Of a DNA stretch of 54,657 nt, positions 45,930-54,657 are shown in pieces. Numbering within the stretch: the stretch's first letter is position 1; each line of letters opens with the position of its first letter. Position numbers and translations under genes: made by a program. The notes beneath the pieces are model-generated. The model worked only from the letters and a program-made list of their open reading frames with translations, was not told where the DNA came from and made no database searches. Source of the stretch: Vogesella fluminis (GTDB lineage: Bacteria > Pseudomonadota > Gammaproteobacteria > Burkholderiales > Chromobacteriaceae); contig NZ_BMYP01000007.1 in NCBI RefSeq assembly GCF_014652335.1, positions 59,655 through 114,311 on the forward strand. The letters are read 5' to 3'.

Positions 45930-46322
45930 ATGAATAAAGGTTTTACCCTGATTGAATTGCTGATCGTGACTGCTGTTGTCGGCATTCTGGCCGCCATTGC
46001 CATCCCGGCTTATTCCGGTTACATCCAGAAAAGCCGGCGTACCGATGCGATGGTGGCGATTCGCGCGGTCCAGTTTGCCCAGGAGAAGTATCGCGGCAAT
46101 CACACCAGTTATGGATCACTGAGCGATATCGGCATGCCGGCGACGACCGAGAGTGGTTACTACACCATCGCGGTCAGCAGTGCCACGGCCACCGGCTATC
46201 TGGTGACGGCCACGGCGGTTTCCGGCAAATCGCAGGCCTCGGATACCGGCTGCACCGCGATCCAGCTGCTACAGGCGGCAGGCAGCATCAGCGCCACGCC
46301 AAGCGCATGCTGGAGCAAGTGA
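45930..46322 (+). CDS. Type IV minor pilin, PilE/ComP-like
   Basis: 130 residues. Short leader MNKG before the prepilin-peptidase site G|FTLIELL, Glu5 present, then a hydrophobic N-terminal helix ([21 protein letters not shown]). The C-terminus has a Cys pair (DTGCTAIQ...SACWSK) for the D-region disulfide. Resembles PilE of the minor-pilin operon and Neisseria ComP in size and layout. The ATG at 45930 follows AAGG; an ATG 27 bases earlier would give an atypical leader. First gene of a five-gene pilin operon of lower GC than its surroundings. Confidence 0.88.
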   Translation: MNKGFTLIELLIVTAVVGILAAIAIPAYSGYIQKSRRTDAMVAIRAVQFAQEKYRGNHTSYGSLSDIGMPATTESGYYTIAVSSATATGYLVTATAVSGKSQASDTGCTAIQLLQAAGSISATPSACWSK

Positions 46323-46323
46323 C

Positions 46324-46881
46324 ATGAAGCGTCCGGCTTGTACGGCAGCAGATGTTGGCCGGGGCTTTACCCTGATCGAGCTGGTGGTGGCGCTGGTAAT
46401 TACCGGCATCCTGCTGGTAATGGCGGTGCCGGTGCTGAACGAGCAGATCGACAAGCGGCGCCTGGTGGCGGTGGTTGATGCCATTTATGGTGACATGCAA
46501 TATGCGCGCTCGGAGGCTATCCGCAGCAATCAGGACGTACAGATCAGCTTCAGCGGTGGCGCCAGCTGGTGCTACGGCATGATTCTGGGGACGGCGGCTT
46601 GTGATTGCTCGGTAGTAGCTAGTGGCCCCGGTTATTGCGACCGAAAACGGGTCGATTATCTGGATTTCCCGAAGGTGTCGATCCCGGCGTCGGGAGGAAT
46701 CAGCTTTAGCGGCAATAAAGCCAGTTTTGATCCGGTGCGCGGCGTGGCATCGGAAAGTGGTTATGTGATCATGGAGTCGGCGCTGGGCAAACAGGCGCGA
46801 GTGAATCTGGCGCTGCTGGGCCGCATCAGTGTCTGCGCACCGGCGAGCATCGGACTAGCGGGGACCTATCCGGCATGTTGA
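46324..46881 (+). CDS. fimT: Type IV pilus minor pilin FimT/GspH family
   Basis: 185 residues. Leader to G|FTLIELVVALVITG, then the GspH/FimT helix MQYARSEAIRSNQDVQI. Four or more cysteines (WCYG, ACDC, YCDR) may form disulfides. FimT-type minor pilins prime pilus assembly; one has been shown to bind DNA for uptake in another gammaproteobacterium. One base after the first pilin gene and overlapping pilW, so tightly coupled. The leader is 14 residues before the cleavage Gly. Confidence 0.87.
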   Translation: MKRPACTAADVGRGFTLIELVVALVITGILLVMAVPVLNEQIDKRRLVAVVDAIYGDMQYARSEAIRSNQDVQISFSGGASWCYGMILGTAACDCSVVASGPGYCDRKRVDYLDFPKVSIPASGGISFSGNKASFDPVRGVASESGYVIMESALGKQARVNLALLGRISVCAPASIGLAGTYPAC

Positions 46882-47465
46882 AACCTGTTCGGCAGCACGG
46901 TTTTACCCTGATCGAGCTAATGGTGGCGCTGGTGATCGGCCTGGTGCTGATGCTGGGGCTGACCACCTTCCTGATCAACAATATCCGCAACAATAGCGAT
47001 ACGTTGAAGGCGATCCGCCTGAATCAGGAGATGCGCTCTACCATGATGCTGATGAGCCGCGAACTGCGGCGGGCCGGCTACTGGGCCAGCACCGCGTCCG
47101 CCACCAACCCGTTCCAGACCATGACCACATCCACTGCCGGCTGCGTGCTGTACAGCTATGACCGCTGGTCTACGGCATCGGCCACGGTGCCCGATAATGT
47201 AAAGTACGGCTTCTTGCAGGCGAGTGGCGCAGTCTACATGCGCAGTAGCGGTTCGAGCTACAGCTGCACGCCCGGGGCAAACAATGTCTGGGAGGCGGTG
47301 ACCGATGATGCCGTTGTCAATATCACGGCCTTGAGCTTTGCGCCCGACAGCGCCTCCGGCACCATCGCCATTACCCTTGCGGGCGAGCTGAAAAATGCCA
47401 GTGAGGTGAAGCAGGCACTGACGGAGACGGTTATGCTGGAAAATGGCCCGCTTACCTTCAATTGA
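46875..47465 (+). CDS. pilW: Type IV pilus minor pilin PilW-like
   Basis: 196 residues. Leader MLKPVRQHG|FTLIELMVALVIGLVLMLGL, then NQEMRSTMMLMSRELRRAGYW, typical of PilW. A beta-rich C-terminal part with two cysteines follows. Overlaps fimT by seven bases. Minor pilin at the pilus tip complex. Confidence 0.88.
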   Translation: MLKPVRQHGFTLIELMVALVIGLVLMLGLTTFLINNIRNNSDTLKAIRLNQEMRSTMMLMSRELRRAGYWASTASATNPFQTMTTSTAGCVLYSYDRWSTASATVPDNVKYGFLQASGAVYMRSSGSSYSCTPGANNVWEAVTDDAVVNITALSFAPDSASGTIAITLAGELKNASEVKQALTETVMLENGPLTFN

Positions 47466-47475
47466 GGGCTGCACT

Positions 47476-48576
47476 ATGCATCAAGCGATCATGACTGACA
47501 AACCAGGACGGCAGCAGGGCATGGCCACACTGACCATGTCGCTGGTGGTATTGTTCATTGCCAGCCTGATGGTGTTCTATACCAGCTCCGGCATGCTGTT
47601 CGAGATCAAAACCGGCAACAACCAGCTATACCAGTCGAAAGCTCTGGAAGCAGCCCGTGGTGGCGTGGAGCACTCCATGGCGTGGCTGGTGAACGGCAGC
47701 AATACCAGCAGCCTGGCGTGGGTAACGGATGCCACGGGGCCGAGCGGCACCAACCAGAAAGCAACGGCGGCGTCGTTCCCGTCCACGGTGAGCGACCAGA
47801 CCATCGGTGATCATGCGGTAGCGGTATCCTTGTGGCGCAACTCTGCCGTGCCGACGATCCTGGAAGTCAGCGCAACCGCCAGCGGCGATGCCAGTGCCAC
47901 CATACGCCAGCGTATCCGCCTGGGGACTACCACAGTATCAACGAGCACACCGAATACGCTGAATATTGCCACGGTAGCGCCAATCGTGATCAATGGCGGG
48001 TTGAGTGGCGTAACCGGTACCCCTGATGTTTATCCCAGTACCGCAGGTGGTGCTGCCATCGTGACGTCTTCGACTACTTCATCCCAGATAGATACCGGGC
48101 ATTTGGATTTGCATGGCGGCACCATCAGTTATGGTGCGTTTGCCGGGACCGCGTGGGATTACATATTTCCGGACGTGACCAAGGCGCAGATGAAAGCGGC
48201 GGCCGATTATCAAAAGATTTTCTATTATGATGCCGCGGTTTTACCGCCCAGCCCCTGGCACCAGAGTATCGGCACGGCCAGTGATCCGGTTATCCTGATT
48301 TTTGATATTGGTGCCGGCTGTCCGAAGGTGAATGGCAGTGTCACGATTTATGGTCTGGTCTATTACGGCAGCAGTTGTGCGGATAATGGCTGGGGCGGGG
48401 CAACCATTTACGGCAGCATGGTTGCAGATATGTCGATTACCAAGCTCAATGCCAATGCCGAGTTTTCCGGTTGGTCCGTAAATAGTGGCACCGGCACCAT
48501 TACCTTGCCTCCTACCATTACCACCACCACTGCCCAGACTTTTGCCAAGCTGGCCGCATCATGGAGAGACTTCTGA
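47476..48576 (+). CDS. pilX: PilX-like minor pilin / assembly protein with long C-domain
   Basis: 366 residues, long for PilX. QQGMATLTMSLVVLFIASLMVFYTSSG and QLYQSKALEAARGGVEHSMAWL match PilX_N. There is no Phe-Glu pilin cleavage pair, as usual for PilX. The remaining 250 residues are Ser/Thr/Gly-rich and beta-like, with GAGCPKVNGSVTIYG and YGSSCADNGWGG. I see no PilY1 gene in the operon, and this enlarged C-domain could stand in for a tip module (inference). GAGGG precedes the ATG. The GC is visibly lower here. Confidence 0.8.
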   Translation: MHQAIMTDKPGRQQGMATLTMSLVVLFIASLMVFYTSSGMLFEIKTGNNQLYQSKALEAARGGVEHSMAWLVNGSNTSSLAWVTDATGPSGTNQKATAASFPSTVSDQTIGDHAVAVSLWRNSAVPTILEVSATASGDASATIRQRIRLGTTTVSTSTPNTLNIATVAPIVINGGLSGVTGTPDVYPSTAGGAAIVTSSTTSSQIDTGHLDLHGGTISYGAFAGTAWDYIFPDVTKAQMKAAADYQKIFYYDAAVLPPSPWHQSIGTASDPVILIFDIGAGCPKVNGSVTIYGLVYYGSSCADNGWGGATIYGSMVADMSITKLNANAEFSGWSVNSGTGTITLPPTITTTTAQTFAKLAASWRDF

Positions 48577-49007
48577 TGGCCCGTATTGGACACCGGCGGC
48601 AGCAAGGACAAGCCGGCTTCAGCCTGCTGGAAATGCTGATCACCATTATCGTGCTGGCCAGCGGCCTGCTTGCCATCGGCAGCATGTACGGCGCAATCAT
48701 GAACGCCAATACCTTGTCCAAACAGCGTAGCGAGGCAGTGGTGCTGGGTGAGAAAAAACTGGAAGAACTCAGGGCGCAGTCCTACGCCAGCCTGGTTTCG
48801 GGGAGTGAAACCATCGCTGCCGCCAGTTCCAGCGGCGGTAGTGCCAATTACCAGCGCAGCTGGTCAATCGCAGTGGCCAGCAGCGGGCTGGATTACAAGG
48901 ATGCCAGTATTACGGTAACGTGGACGGACAGTAAAAACCAGTCGCAGGATATTGTGCTGTCAACCAGGATCAGCAATGTCAGTGCCACGCCGGTAATGAT
49001 TCCTTGA
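48576..49007 (+). CDS. pilV: Type IV pilus minor pilin PilV-like
   Basis: 143 residues. Leader ending at G|FSLLEMLITIIVLASGLLAIGSM with Glu5; then KLEELRAQSYASL. The start is the ATG overlapping the PilX stop (TGATG), with GGAGAG seven bases before; an ATG 15 bases earlier is possible. Last gene of the operon, before a bidirectional terminator. Confidence 0.85.
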   Translation: MARIGHRRQQGQAGFSLLEMLITIIVLASGLLAIGSMYGAIMNANTLSKQRSEAVVLGEKKLEELRAQSYASLVSGSETIAAASSSGGSANYQRSWSIAVASSGLDYKDASITVTWTDSKNQSQDIVLSTRISNVSATPVMIP

Positions 49008-49060
49008 GCCGATATTGGCTTCTGCTTGCCGCAGGATGTCCGGAATTATTGGCCATCATG

Positions 49061-49095
49061 AAAACAGGGCGTAACTTTGTGTTACGCCCTGTTTT
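49061..49095. terminator. Bidirectional terminator between the pilin operon and nucleotide-sugar dehydrogenase gene
   Basis: AAAACAGGGCGTAAC, 5-base loop, perfect complement. T-runs form the stem base on both strands. Confidence 0.94.
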
Positions 49096-49158
49096 ATTGC
49101 CTGCATCTTGCCACCGTAATACCCGGGGAAAATGCAGGCTGCGATCTGGTTTATCGGC

Positions 49159-50463
49159 TTACGCCTTGACCACGTTGGCCGCAGGCTGCAGGTACTTGCC
49201 ACGGCTGTCCACGATCAGCTGTGCATGCTGCTGCAGCTGTGCGTAGTCGAACTTGTCGTGGTCGGTGGCCAGCAGCACGCAGTCGTATGCGGCCAACGTT
49301 TCGGCGCTCAGCAGTACGCTGGACAGCTCGAAGTGATGCTCGCGCATCTTCGGGAACACCGGCACGTGCGGGTCGCTGTAGCTGATGTCGGCACCCAGGT
49401 CGCGCAGTTTTTCCATCAGAAACACCGACGGGCTTTCGCGCATGTCGTCCACGTTCTTCTTGTAGGCAATGCCCAGCACCAGGATGCGGCTGCCGTTGAT
49501 CGCCTTCTTGCGCTCGTTCAGTGCCGCTGCCACCTTGCTGATTACGTAATCCGGCATCGAGGAGTTGACCTCGCCGGCCAGCTCGATGAAGCGGGTGTGC
49601 ACGCCGTATTCGCGCGCCTTCCAGGTCAGGTAGAACGGATCGATCGGGATGCAGTGACCGCCCAGGCCCGGGCCGGGGTAGTAGGGCACGAAGCCGAACG
49701 GCTTGGTGGCGGCGGCGCGGATCACTTCGTGGATGTCGATGCCCATCTTGTCGGCCACGATCTTCATCTCGTTGACCAGGCCGATATTCACCGCGCGGTG
49801 GATGTTTTCCAGCAGCTTGGTCATTTCCGCGGCGCGGGTGGACGACACCGGCACCACCTTGTCGATCACCGCGCTGTACAGGGCGACACCGACTTCCTGG
49901 CAGGCCTCGGTCACGCCGCCGCACACCTTGGGGATGGTGCGGGTGGTGAAGTCGGGATTGCCCGGATCCTCACGCTCCGGCGAGAACACCAGGAAGGCAT
50001 CTTCTCCTATCTTGAAACCGCGCGATTCGATGCGCGGCAGCAGTTCTTCGTCGGTGGTGCCGGGATAGGTGGTGGATTCCAGCGATACCAGGTGGCCGGC
50101 ACGCAGGTGTGGCACCAGGCTGTCGATGGTGCTCAGCACGAAGGACAGATCCGGCTCGCGGTACTTGTTCAGCGGCGTCGGCACGCACAGGATCAGCGCG
50201 TCGGCTTCCGGTGCGCGGCTGAAATCGGTGGTGGCTTCGAAACCGCGCTCGCGTGCCTGCCGGATGCTGTCGGCACTGATGTGTTCGATATAGCTTTTTC
50301 CTTGCTGCAGGCTGTCGACCTTGCTGCCGTCAATGTCGAAACCGAGAACCTTGTAGCCGACCTCGGCAAAGCGCAGCATGAGTGGCAAGCCGACATAACC
50401 CAGTCCGACGATGCCGATCACGGCAGATTTGTCCTGAATGCGGGAGAGAAAATTCTGTTTCAC
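49159..50463 (-). CDS. UDP-N-acetyl-D-glucosamine/GlcNAc-type 6-dehydrogenase (WbpA/TviB-like)
   Basis: 434 residues. NAD-binding [14 protein letters not shown], then the catalytic Cys in [16 protein letters not shown] and [18 protein letters not shown]-terminal UDP-binding domain. It oxidises a UDP-HexNAc to the uronic acid for surface polysaccharide. I use the GTG at 50463, giving a family-length protein; an upstream GTG would add 13 residues. No glycosyltransferase is next to it, so it is an orphan here. The C-terminus [10 protein letters not shown] carries a word copy. Confidence 0.88.
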   Translation of the reverse strand: MKQNFLSRIQDKSAVIGIVGLGYVGLPLMLRFAEVGYKVLGFDIDGSKVDSLQQGKSYIEHISADSIRQARERGFEATTDFSRAPEADALILCVPTPLNKYREPDLSFVLSTIDSLVPHLRAGHLVSLESTTYPGTTDEELLPRIESRGFKIGEDAFLVFSPEREDPGNPDFTTRTIPKVCGGVTEACQEVGVALYSAVIDKVVPVSSTRAAEMTKLLENIHRAVNIGLVNEMKIVADKMGIDIHEVIRAAATKPFGFVPYYPGPGLGGHCIPIDPFYLTWKAREYGVHTRFIELAGEVNSSMPDYVISKVAAALNERKKAINGSRILVLGIAYKKNVDDMRESPSVFLMEKLRDLGADISYSDPHVPVFPKMREHHFELSSVLLSAETLAAYDCVLLATDHDKFDYAQLQQHAQLIVDSRGKYLQPAANVVKA

Positions 50464-50634
50464 CAAGAGTCCAATACACAAAGCTGTGCCCATTACGGAC
50501 ACTGTCTAAATAGCGGAAAAAGTCAGTCCCGAATTGTGCTACCAGCTCCTGAAAAGGACAAGTGCCGCAGCGTTGCGGCCAACCTTGAACAGGTTGTCGT
50601 TGACGGATTGCGTGCCGCGACGGACCGGGCCGGC

Positions 50635-51045
50635 TCAGTTACCCTTGCCGGCACCGCCGCCGTTGCCGCCGCGCTGGCTGTCGCCGCTCTTGCCGCGGCT
50701 GCTGCTTTTGCCCGGGCTGGCCGTATCGCCTGCAGCACTCTTGCCAGCCGGAATGGCAGCACGTACGCCGGGGATGGCTGGTGCCGTGCCGGAGCGGGTG
50801 GTGACCGGCTCGCCGTTGATGGTCAGTGACGAGCGCACGCGGTTGAGATCGCCTTGGGTGATGCCCTTGATTGCCAGCAGGTCACGGCTGCTGCTAAAGG
50901 TGGTGGTCAGCTGTGCGTCAATGATGTGCTGCGCGTCGGTAGTGCTGAAACCGGCGGCGACCAGCTCGTCGTAGCTGGCGTCGTTGACGTCCAGCGCCAT
51001 GGCCGGCGCCGCCAGCAGGCCAAGCAGGATGATCAGTTGCTTCAT
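50635..51045 (-). CDS. ComEA-like helix-hairpin-helix protein with low-complexity basic tail
   Basis: 136 residues. Signal peptide to AMA. Residues about 18-75 match the ComEA helix-hairpin-helix layout: DVNDASYDELVAAG, then a helix, FSSSRDLLAIKGITQGDLNRV. The hairpin glycines are partly replaced (AAGFST instead of GIG). The tail is Gly/Ser/Lys/Arg-rich (GKSSSRGKSGDSQRGG), suited to DNA contact. ComEA binds incoming DNA in the periplasm. The match is one of layout, so a non-competence HhH protein is possible. A word copy lies in the gap after it. Confidence 0.65.
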   Translation of the reverse strand: MKQLIILLGLLAAPAMALDVNDASYDELVAAGFSTTDAQHIIDAQLTTTFSSSRDLLAIKGITQGDLNRVRSSLTINGEPVTTRSGTAPAIPGVRAAIPAGKSAAGDTASPGKSSSRGKSGDSQRGGNGGGAGKGN

Positions 51046-51126
51046 GGTGTCCTCCCGGATAAGCGACAGTGCAGTATAGTTCGCGCCGCCGCGGGCGCCG
51101 GCCTTGTTGCGCGGCGTGTCCGCATG

Positions 51127-51155
51127 AAAAAACGCGCCATCGGTGATGGCGCGTT
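51127..51155 (-). terminator. Rho-independent terminator of glcB
   Basis: AACGCGCCATC / GATGGCGCGTT arms with a 3-base loop, followed by TTTT on the minus strand. Confidence 0.93.
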
Positions 51156-51178
51156 TGCGGGGCGGCTGGCGGTGGCGC

Positions 51179-53350
51179 TTACTGAGCCTTGGCCTGTGCC
51201 TTGGCTACCTGGCGCCAGGCGTGCAGCAGCGGCTCGGTGTAGCCGGACGGCTGCGCGCAGCCCTTGAACACCAGGTCGCAGGCGGCCTTGAAGGCAACGG
51301 ACGTCTCGAAATTGCCGGCCATGTTGCGGTAGGCCGGATCGCCGGCGTTCTGCTGGTCCACCACTGCGGCCATGCGCTTGAGCGTTTCCATCACCTGTGC
51401 CTCGCTGGTGATGCCATGGCGCAGCCAGTTGGCGATGTGCTGGCTGGAGATGCGCAGCGTGGCGCGGTCTTCCATCAGGCCCACGTTGTGGATGTCCGGC
51501 ACCTTGGAGCAGCCGACGCCCTGGTCGATCCAGCGCACCACGTAGCCGAGGATGCCCTGCGCGTTGTTGTCCAGCTCCTGCTGGATCTCGGCGGCAGACC
51601 ATTGAGGGTCGGCCGCCACCGGGATGGTCAGCAGGTCGTCCAGCACGTCGATTTCCTGGCCTTCCAGCCCTTTTTGCACGTCCTGCACGTTGACCTGGTG
51701 GTAGTGCAGCGCGTGCAGCACGGCGGCGGTCGGCGACGGCACCCAGGCGGTGTTGGCGCCGGCTTTCGGGTGGCCGATCTTCTGCTTCAGCATTTCGGCC
51801 ATCAGGTCCGGCATCGCCCACATGCCCTTGCCGATCTGCGCGTGGCCGCGCAGGCCGCAAGCGAGGCCGACCTGCACATTGCTGCGCTCGTAGGCGGCGA
51901 TCCACTTGCTGGTCTTCATGTCGCCCTTGCGGATCATCGGGCCGGCTTCCATTGCGGTGTGCATCTCGTCACCGGTACGGTCGAGGAAGCCGGTATTGAT
52001 GAAGGCGACGCGGTGGCGGGCGGCGGCGATGCAGGCTTTCAGGTTGACGCTGGTGCGGCGCTCCTCGTCCATGATGCCCAGCTTCACGGTGTATTGCGGC
52101 AGGCCGAGCAGGCTTTCCACCGCGCCGAACAGCTCGTCGGCGAAGGCCACTTCCGCCGGGCCGTGCATCTTCGGCTTCACGATGTAGATGGAGCCGGTAC
52201 GCGAGTTGCCGCGGCGCTGCCGGTCGTGCAGCGCGATCAGGGTGGTCACCACCGCGTCCATGATGCCTTCCTGGATCTCGCGGCCTTCGCCATCGAGGAT
52301 CGCCGGGTTGCTCATCAGGTGGCCAACGTTGCGGATGAACAGCAGGCTGCGGCCGTGCAGGCTCAGCGTGTCGCCAGCCGGTGTCTGGTACTGGCGGTCG
52401 GCGTTCAGGCGGCGGGTGAAGGTCTTGCCGCCTTTTTCTACTTCTTCCACCAGTGTACCCAGCATCAGCCCCAGCCAGTTGCGGTACACCACCACCTTGT
52501 CGTCGGCATCGACGGCGGCGACGGAATCCTCGCAGTCCATGATGGTGCTGATGGCCGCTTCCATTACGATGTCCTTGACCCCGGCGCCATCCTGCGCGCC
52601 GATGGCGCTGGATTTGTCGATCTGGATATCGAAGTGCAGGCCGTTGTTCTTCAGCAGCACCGCGGTGGGCGCGGCGGCGTCGCCGTTGTAGCCGACGAAC
52701 TGCGCCGGCTGCTTCAGGCCGCTGACGCTGCCGTTCTGCAGCGCAACCTGCAGCTGGCCACCGATCACGCGATAAGCCGCCGCGTCCTGGTGCGAGCCGC
52801 CTTCCAGCGGCGCCGCCTGGTCGAGGAAGGCGCGGCCGAAGGCGATGACCTTGCCGCCGCGCACCGCGTTGTAGCCGCCGGCGCGCGTGGCGCCGTCGTC
52901 TTCGCTGATGGCATCGGTGCCGTACAGCGCGTCGTACAGGCTGCCCCAGCGCGCGTTGGCCGCGTTCAGCGCGTAGCGCGCATTCATCACCGGCACTACC
53001 AGCTGCGGGCCGGCCTGTTCGGCCAGTTCACTGTCGATATTGCTGGTGCTGATCTGCGCGTCGGCCGGTACCGGCTGCAGATAGCCGATTTCGGTGAGGA
53101 AGGCTTTATAAGCCGCCATGTCGGCAATCGGGCCCGGGTGGGCGCGGTGCCATTCGTCGATGGCGGCCTGCAGGCGGTCACGCTCCGCCAGCAGTGCACG
53201 GTTTTTTGGGCCCAGCTCGTGCACGATGGCATCGAAGCCTTGCCAGAACGCCTCGCTGGCAAGGCCGGCGCCGGGCAGGGCTTCCTGCTCGATAAAGTGG
53301 TAAAGGTTGGCCGCAATTTGCAGGCGGTGGCTCTGGATACGCGCTGTCAT
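51179..53350 (-). CDS. glcB: Malate synthase G
   Basis: 723 residues, exactly the E. coli GlcB length when started at the ATG at 53350 ([11 protein letters not shown], after AGAGAGAAA). [42 protein letters not shown] and [12 protein letters not shown] are family-diagnostic. Condenses glyoxylate and acetyl-CoA to malate. With Acs it supports acetate or glycolate growth. Isocitrate lyase is not in the window. Confidence 0.97.
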   Translation of the reverse strand: MTARIQSHRLQIAANLYHFIEQEALPGAGLASEAFWQGFDAIVHELGPKNRALLAERDRLQAAIDEWHRAHPGPIADMAAYKAFLTEIGYLQPVPADAQISTSNIDSELAEQAGPQLVVPVMNARYALNAANARWGSLYDALYGTDAISEDDGATRAGGYNAVRGGKVIAFGRAFLDQAAPLEGGSHQDAAAYRVIGGQLQVALQNGSVSGLKQPAQFVGYNGDAAAPTAVLLKNNGLHFDIQIDKSSAIGAQDGAGVKDIVMEAAISTIMDCEDSVAAVDADDKVVVYRNWLGLMLGTLVEEVEKGGKTFTRRLNADRQYQTPAGDTLSLHGRSLLFIRNVGHLMSNPAILDGEGREIQEGIMDAVVTTLIALHDRQRRGNSRTGSIYIVKPKMHGPAEVAFADELFGAVESLLGLPQYTVKLGIMDEERRTSVNLKACIAAARHRVAFINTGFLDRTGDEMHTAMEAGPMIRKGDMKTSKWIAAYERSNVQVGLACGLRGHAQIGKGMWAMPDLMAEMLKQKIGHPKAGANTAWVPSPTAAVLHALHYHQVNVQDVQKGLEGQEIDVLDDLLTIPVAADPQWSAAEIQQELDNNAQGILGYVVRWIDQGVGCSKVPDIHNVGLMEDRATLRISSQHIANWLRHGITSEAQVMETLKRMAAVVDQQNAGDPAYRNMAGNFETSVAFKAACDLVFKGCAQPSGYTEPLLHAWRQVAKAQAKAQ

Positions 53351-53484
53351 GAAGTTTCTCTCTTTAGTCGTCGTGCGTCGGATGAGGACGCTTTGCTTTA
53401 GCGGATGATCCGAGTGTACTGATGTCACGATGAGGGTAAAAGCGCCAATAATCGATAACATCTTTTACTTTTTGTCGGGTAATG

Positions 53485-54456
53485 CTACAGCCAGCCGGCG
53501 CGGCGGAAGCGGCGCCACAGCAGCCCATCCAGCACCGCCATGCTCAGCAGTGACAGCGGGTAGCCCAGCGGCGTGCGCAGCTCCGGCATGTAGTCGAAGT
53601 TCATGCCATAGATGCCGGCGATCAGGGTCGGTACCGCGAACAGCGCGGCGTAGGCGGCCAGCTTCTTGCTGATGCTGCTTTCGTCCAGCGAGATCATCGC
53701 GATATTGACCTGGATGGCGGTGGCCAGCAGGTCGCGCTGCGATTCCACGGTGTGCAGGATGCGCGACAGGTGGTCGTCCACGTCACGGAAATATTCCGGC
53801 AGCTCGTGGCAGGGCGGTGGCACGCGGCCGCCATATAGCCGCGCGGTGGCCTCGTGCAGCGGTGCGGCGGCGTGATGGACGCTGATCAGCTTGCGCTTGA
53901 GCGCGTACAGCGCCGCGATATTGCGCCGCGCCGAGCTGCCCTTGAGAAACAGCCGGCCTTCGATGCGGTCCAGTTCGTCTTCCAGCCGATGGATCACGCC
54001 CAGGTAGCGGTCGACCACCGCATCCATCAGCGCGTACAGCACGAAACCGCTGCCGTGCGCCAGCAGGTGCGGCTCGCGCTCGCAGCGCGCACGCACGTCC
54101 TGGAAGCCCTTGCGCGTGCGATTGCGGATCGACAGCAGGAAATTGCGGCCAACGAACAGGTCGACCTCGCCGACGTGGATGCCGTCCTCGCCGTCCGGCT
54201 CCAGTGTCTTCATCACCAGGAACAGGGTGTCGCCGTATTCCTCCAGCTTCGGGCGCTGGTGACCGTGCAGCGCGTCCTCCACCGCCAGCGGGTGCAGCGC
54301 GAACAGGTGGCCGAAATGGCTGATTTCGTCCGGGGTCGGGTCTTGCAGCGCGACCCACACCAGGCAGTCCGGCTTGGCCAGGTGTTCGGGAATGGCGTCT
54401 ATCGCGATGTCGCCGAGTTTTTGGCCTTGATGGTAGGCAACGCAGTTGATCAGCAT
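53485..54456 (-). CDS. corA: CorA-family divalent metal transporter
   Basis: 323 residues. Large N-terminal cytosolic domain (HPLAVEDALHGHQRPKLEEYGDTLFLV), long helix, two C-terminal membrane spans, and the selectivity signature YGMNF between them. Imports Mg2+ (also Co2+/Ni2+) as a pentamer. The ATG at 54456 has no strong ribosome site nearby. A word copy near 54148 encodes FVGRNFLL. Confidence 0.94.
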   Translation of the reverse strand: MLINCVAYHQGQKLGDIAIDAIPEHLAKPDCLVWVALQDPTPDEISHFGHLFALHPLAVEDALHGHQRPKLEEYGDTLFLVMKTLEPDGEDGIHVGEVDLFVGRNFLLSIRNRTRKGFQDVRARCEREPHLLAHGSGFVLYALMDAVVDRYLGVIHRLEDELDRIEGRLFLKGSSARRNIAALYALKRKLISVHHAAAPLHEATARLYGGRVPPPCHELPEYFRDVDDHLSRILHTVESQRDLLATAIQVNIAMISLDESSISKKLAAYAALFAVPTLIAGIYGMNFDYMPELRTPLGYPLSLLSMAVLDGLLWRRFRRAGWL

Positions 54457-54657
54457 GACGGGCCTTGTGGTGACCGGTGCCGCAGGCAGGGCCGGCGGTG
54501 CCGGATGGGGAGGACAATTGCGGTGCCGCTCTTGAAAAAAGCGTACCGTTGCGGCACTTGTTACGCATCGTATGCTAATTGTGGAGTGCTGCCGTGGCTA
54601 GCAGCCTGTCGGACTTGGGCCTGCCCGAAGGCGGAATAGTGAAACGCAGGGCCGTTT

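Noticed and set aside
52319-52336. GGTGGCCAACGTTGCGG in glcB as a full word copy
   Set aside because: It has AACGTTGGCCAC, one mismatch in the core, so it is counted as degenerate.

Overview
This 54.7 kb window is chromosomal, GC-rich, densely coding bacterial DNA. The gene set points to a betaproteobacterium, most likely order Neisseriales near Chromobacteriaceae (Vogesella, Chromobacterium and relatives). The evidence is paired bacterioferritins, an Atm1-type exporter, a pepP-ubiH-hydroxylase-dsbC run, a late-B12 operon under a cobalamin riboswitch, TruC, RlmJ, GlcB, and an intergenic repeat resembling one I remember from Neisseria. This placement is inferred from protein character, not from a search.

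Layout: 1-5.2 kb holds iron storage and release (two bacterioferritins, then bfd with a promoter-overlapping Fur box) around an FMN reductase and a nudJ / secreted protein / mnmA operon. 5.3-11.2 kb has a UPF0149/SEC-C protein, a Suv3-like helicase, a Sel1-repeat protein and a PA2779/PA2778-type pair. 11.3-15.8 kb is pepP-ubiH-second hydroxylase-dsbC. 15.9-18.2 kb has a methyltransferase, yiiM and a glutamine amidotransferase. 18.4-27.05 kb is a minus-strand cobalamin cluster (riboswitch, btuC, btuD, cobO, cobB, cbiB, cobD, btuF, cobQ), broken by two long hairpin repeats. 27.2-33.6 kb carries an RBBP9-type hydrolase, trpE, gph, a lipoprotein, rpe plus a short-chain dehydrogenase, and apaG. 33.6-41 kb has an Atm1-like ABC exporter, a solute-binding protein, a DUF294/CBS sensor with a DEDDh exonuclease, and acs. 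41.5-45.7 kb is mostly RNA modification (two pseudouridine synthases, RlmJ) with small conserved proteins. 45.9-49.0 kb is a five-gene minor-pilin operon of visibly lower GC. 49.2-54.5 kb has a nucleotide-sugar dehydrogenase, a ComEA-like helix-hairpin-helix protein, glcB and corA.

The signal the genes do not explain is a short word, consensus AASGTTGGCCGCA (S = C or G). By hand I count about 46 exact copies of its core GTTGGCCGC on the two strands, one per about 1.2 kb. They split evenly between strands, fall in all reading frames, and form perfect palindromes at several gene ends, including one hairpin with 28-bp arms. Density, strand symmetry and terminator-like pairs are what DNA uptake sequences look like in Neisseriaceae and Pasteurellaceae, but the word is unlike the DUS dialects I know. 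It is absent across the pilin operon, which lies close to the ComEA-like gene. A new uptake-sequence dialect is the most attractive reading; it remains a hypothesis.
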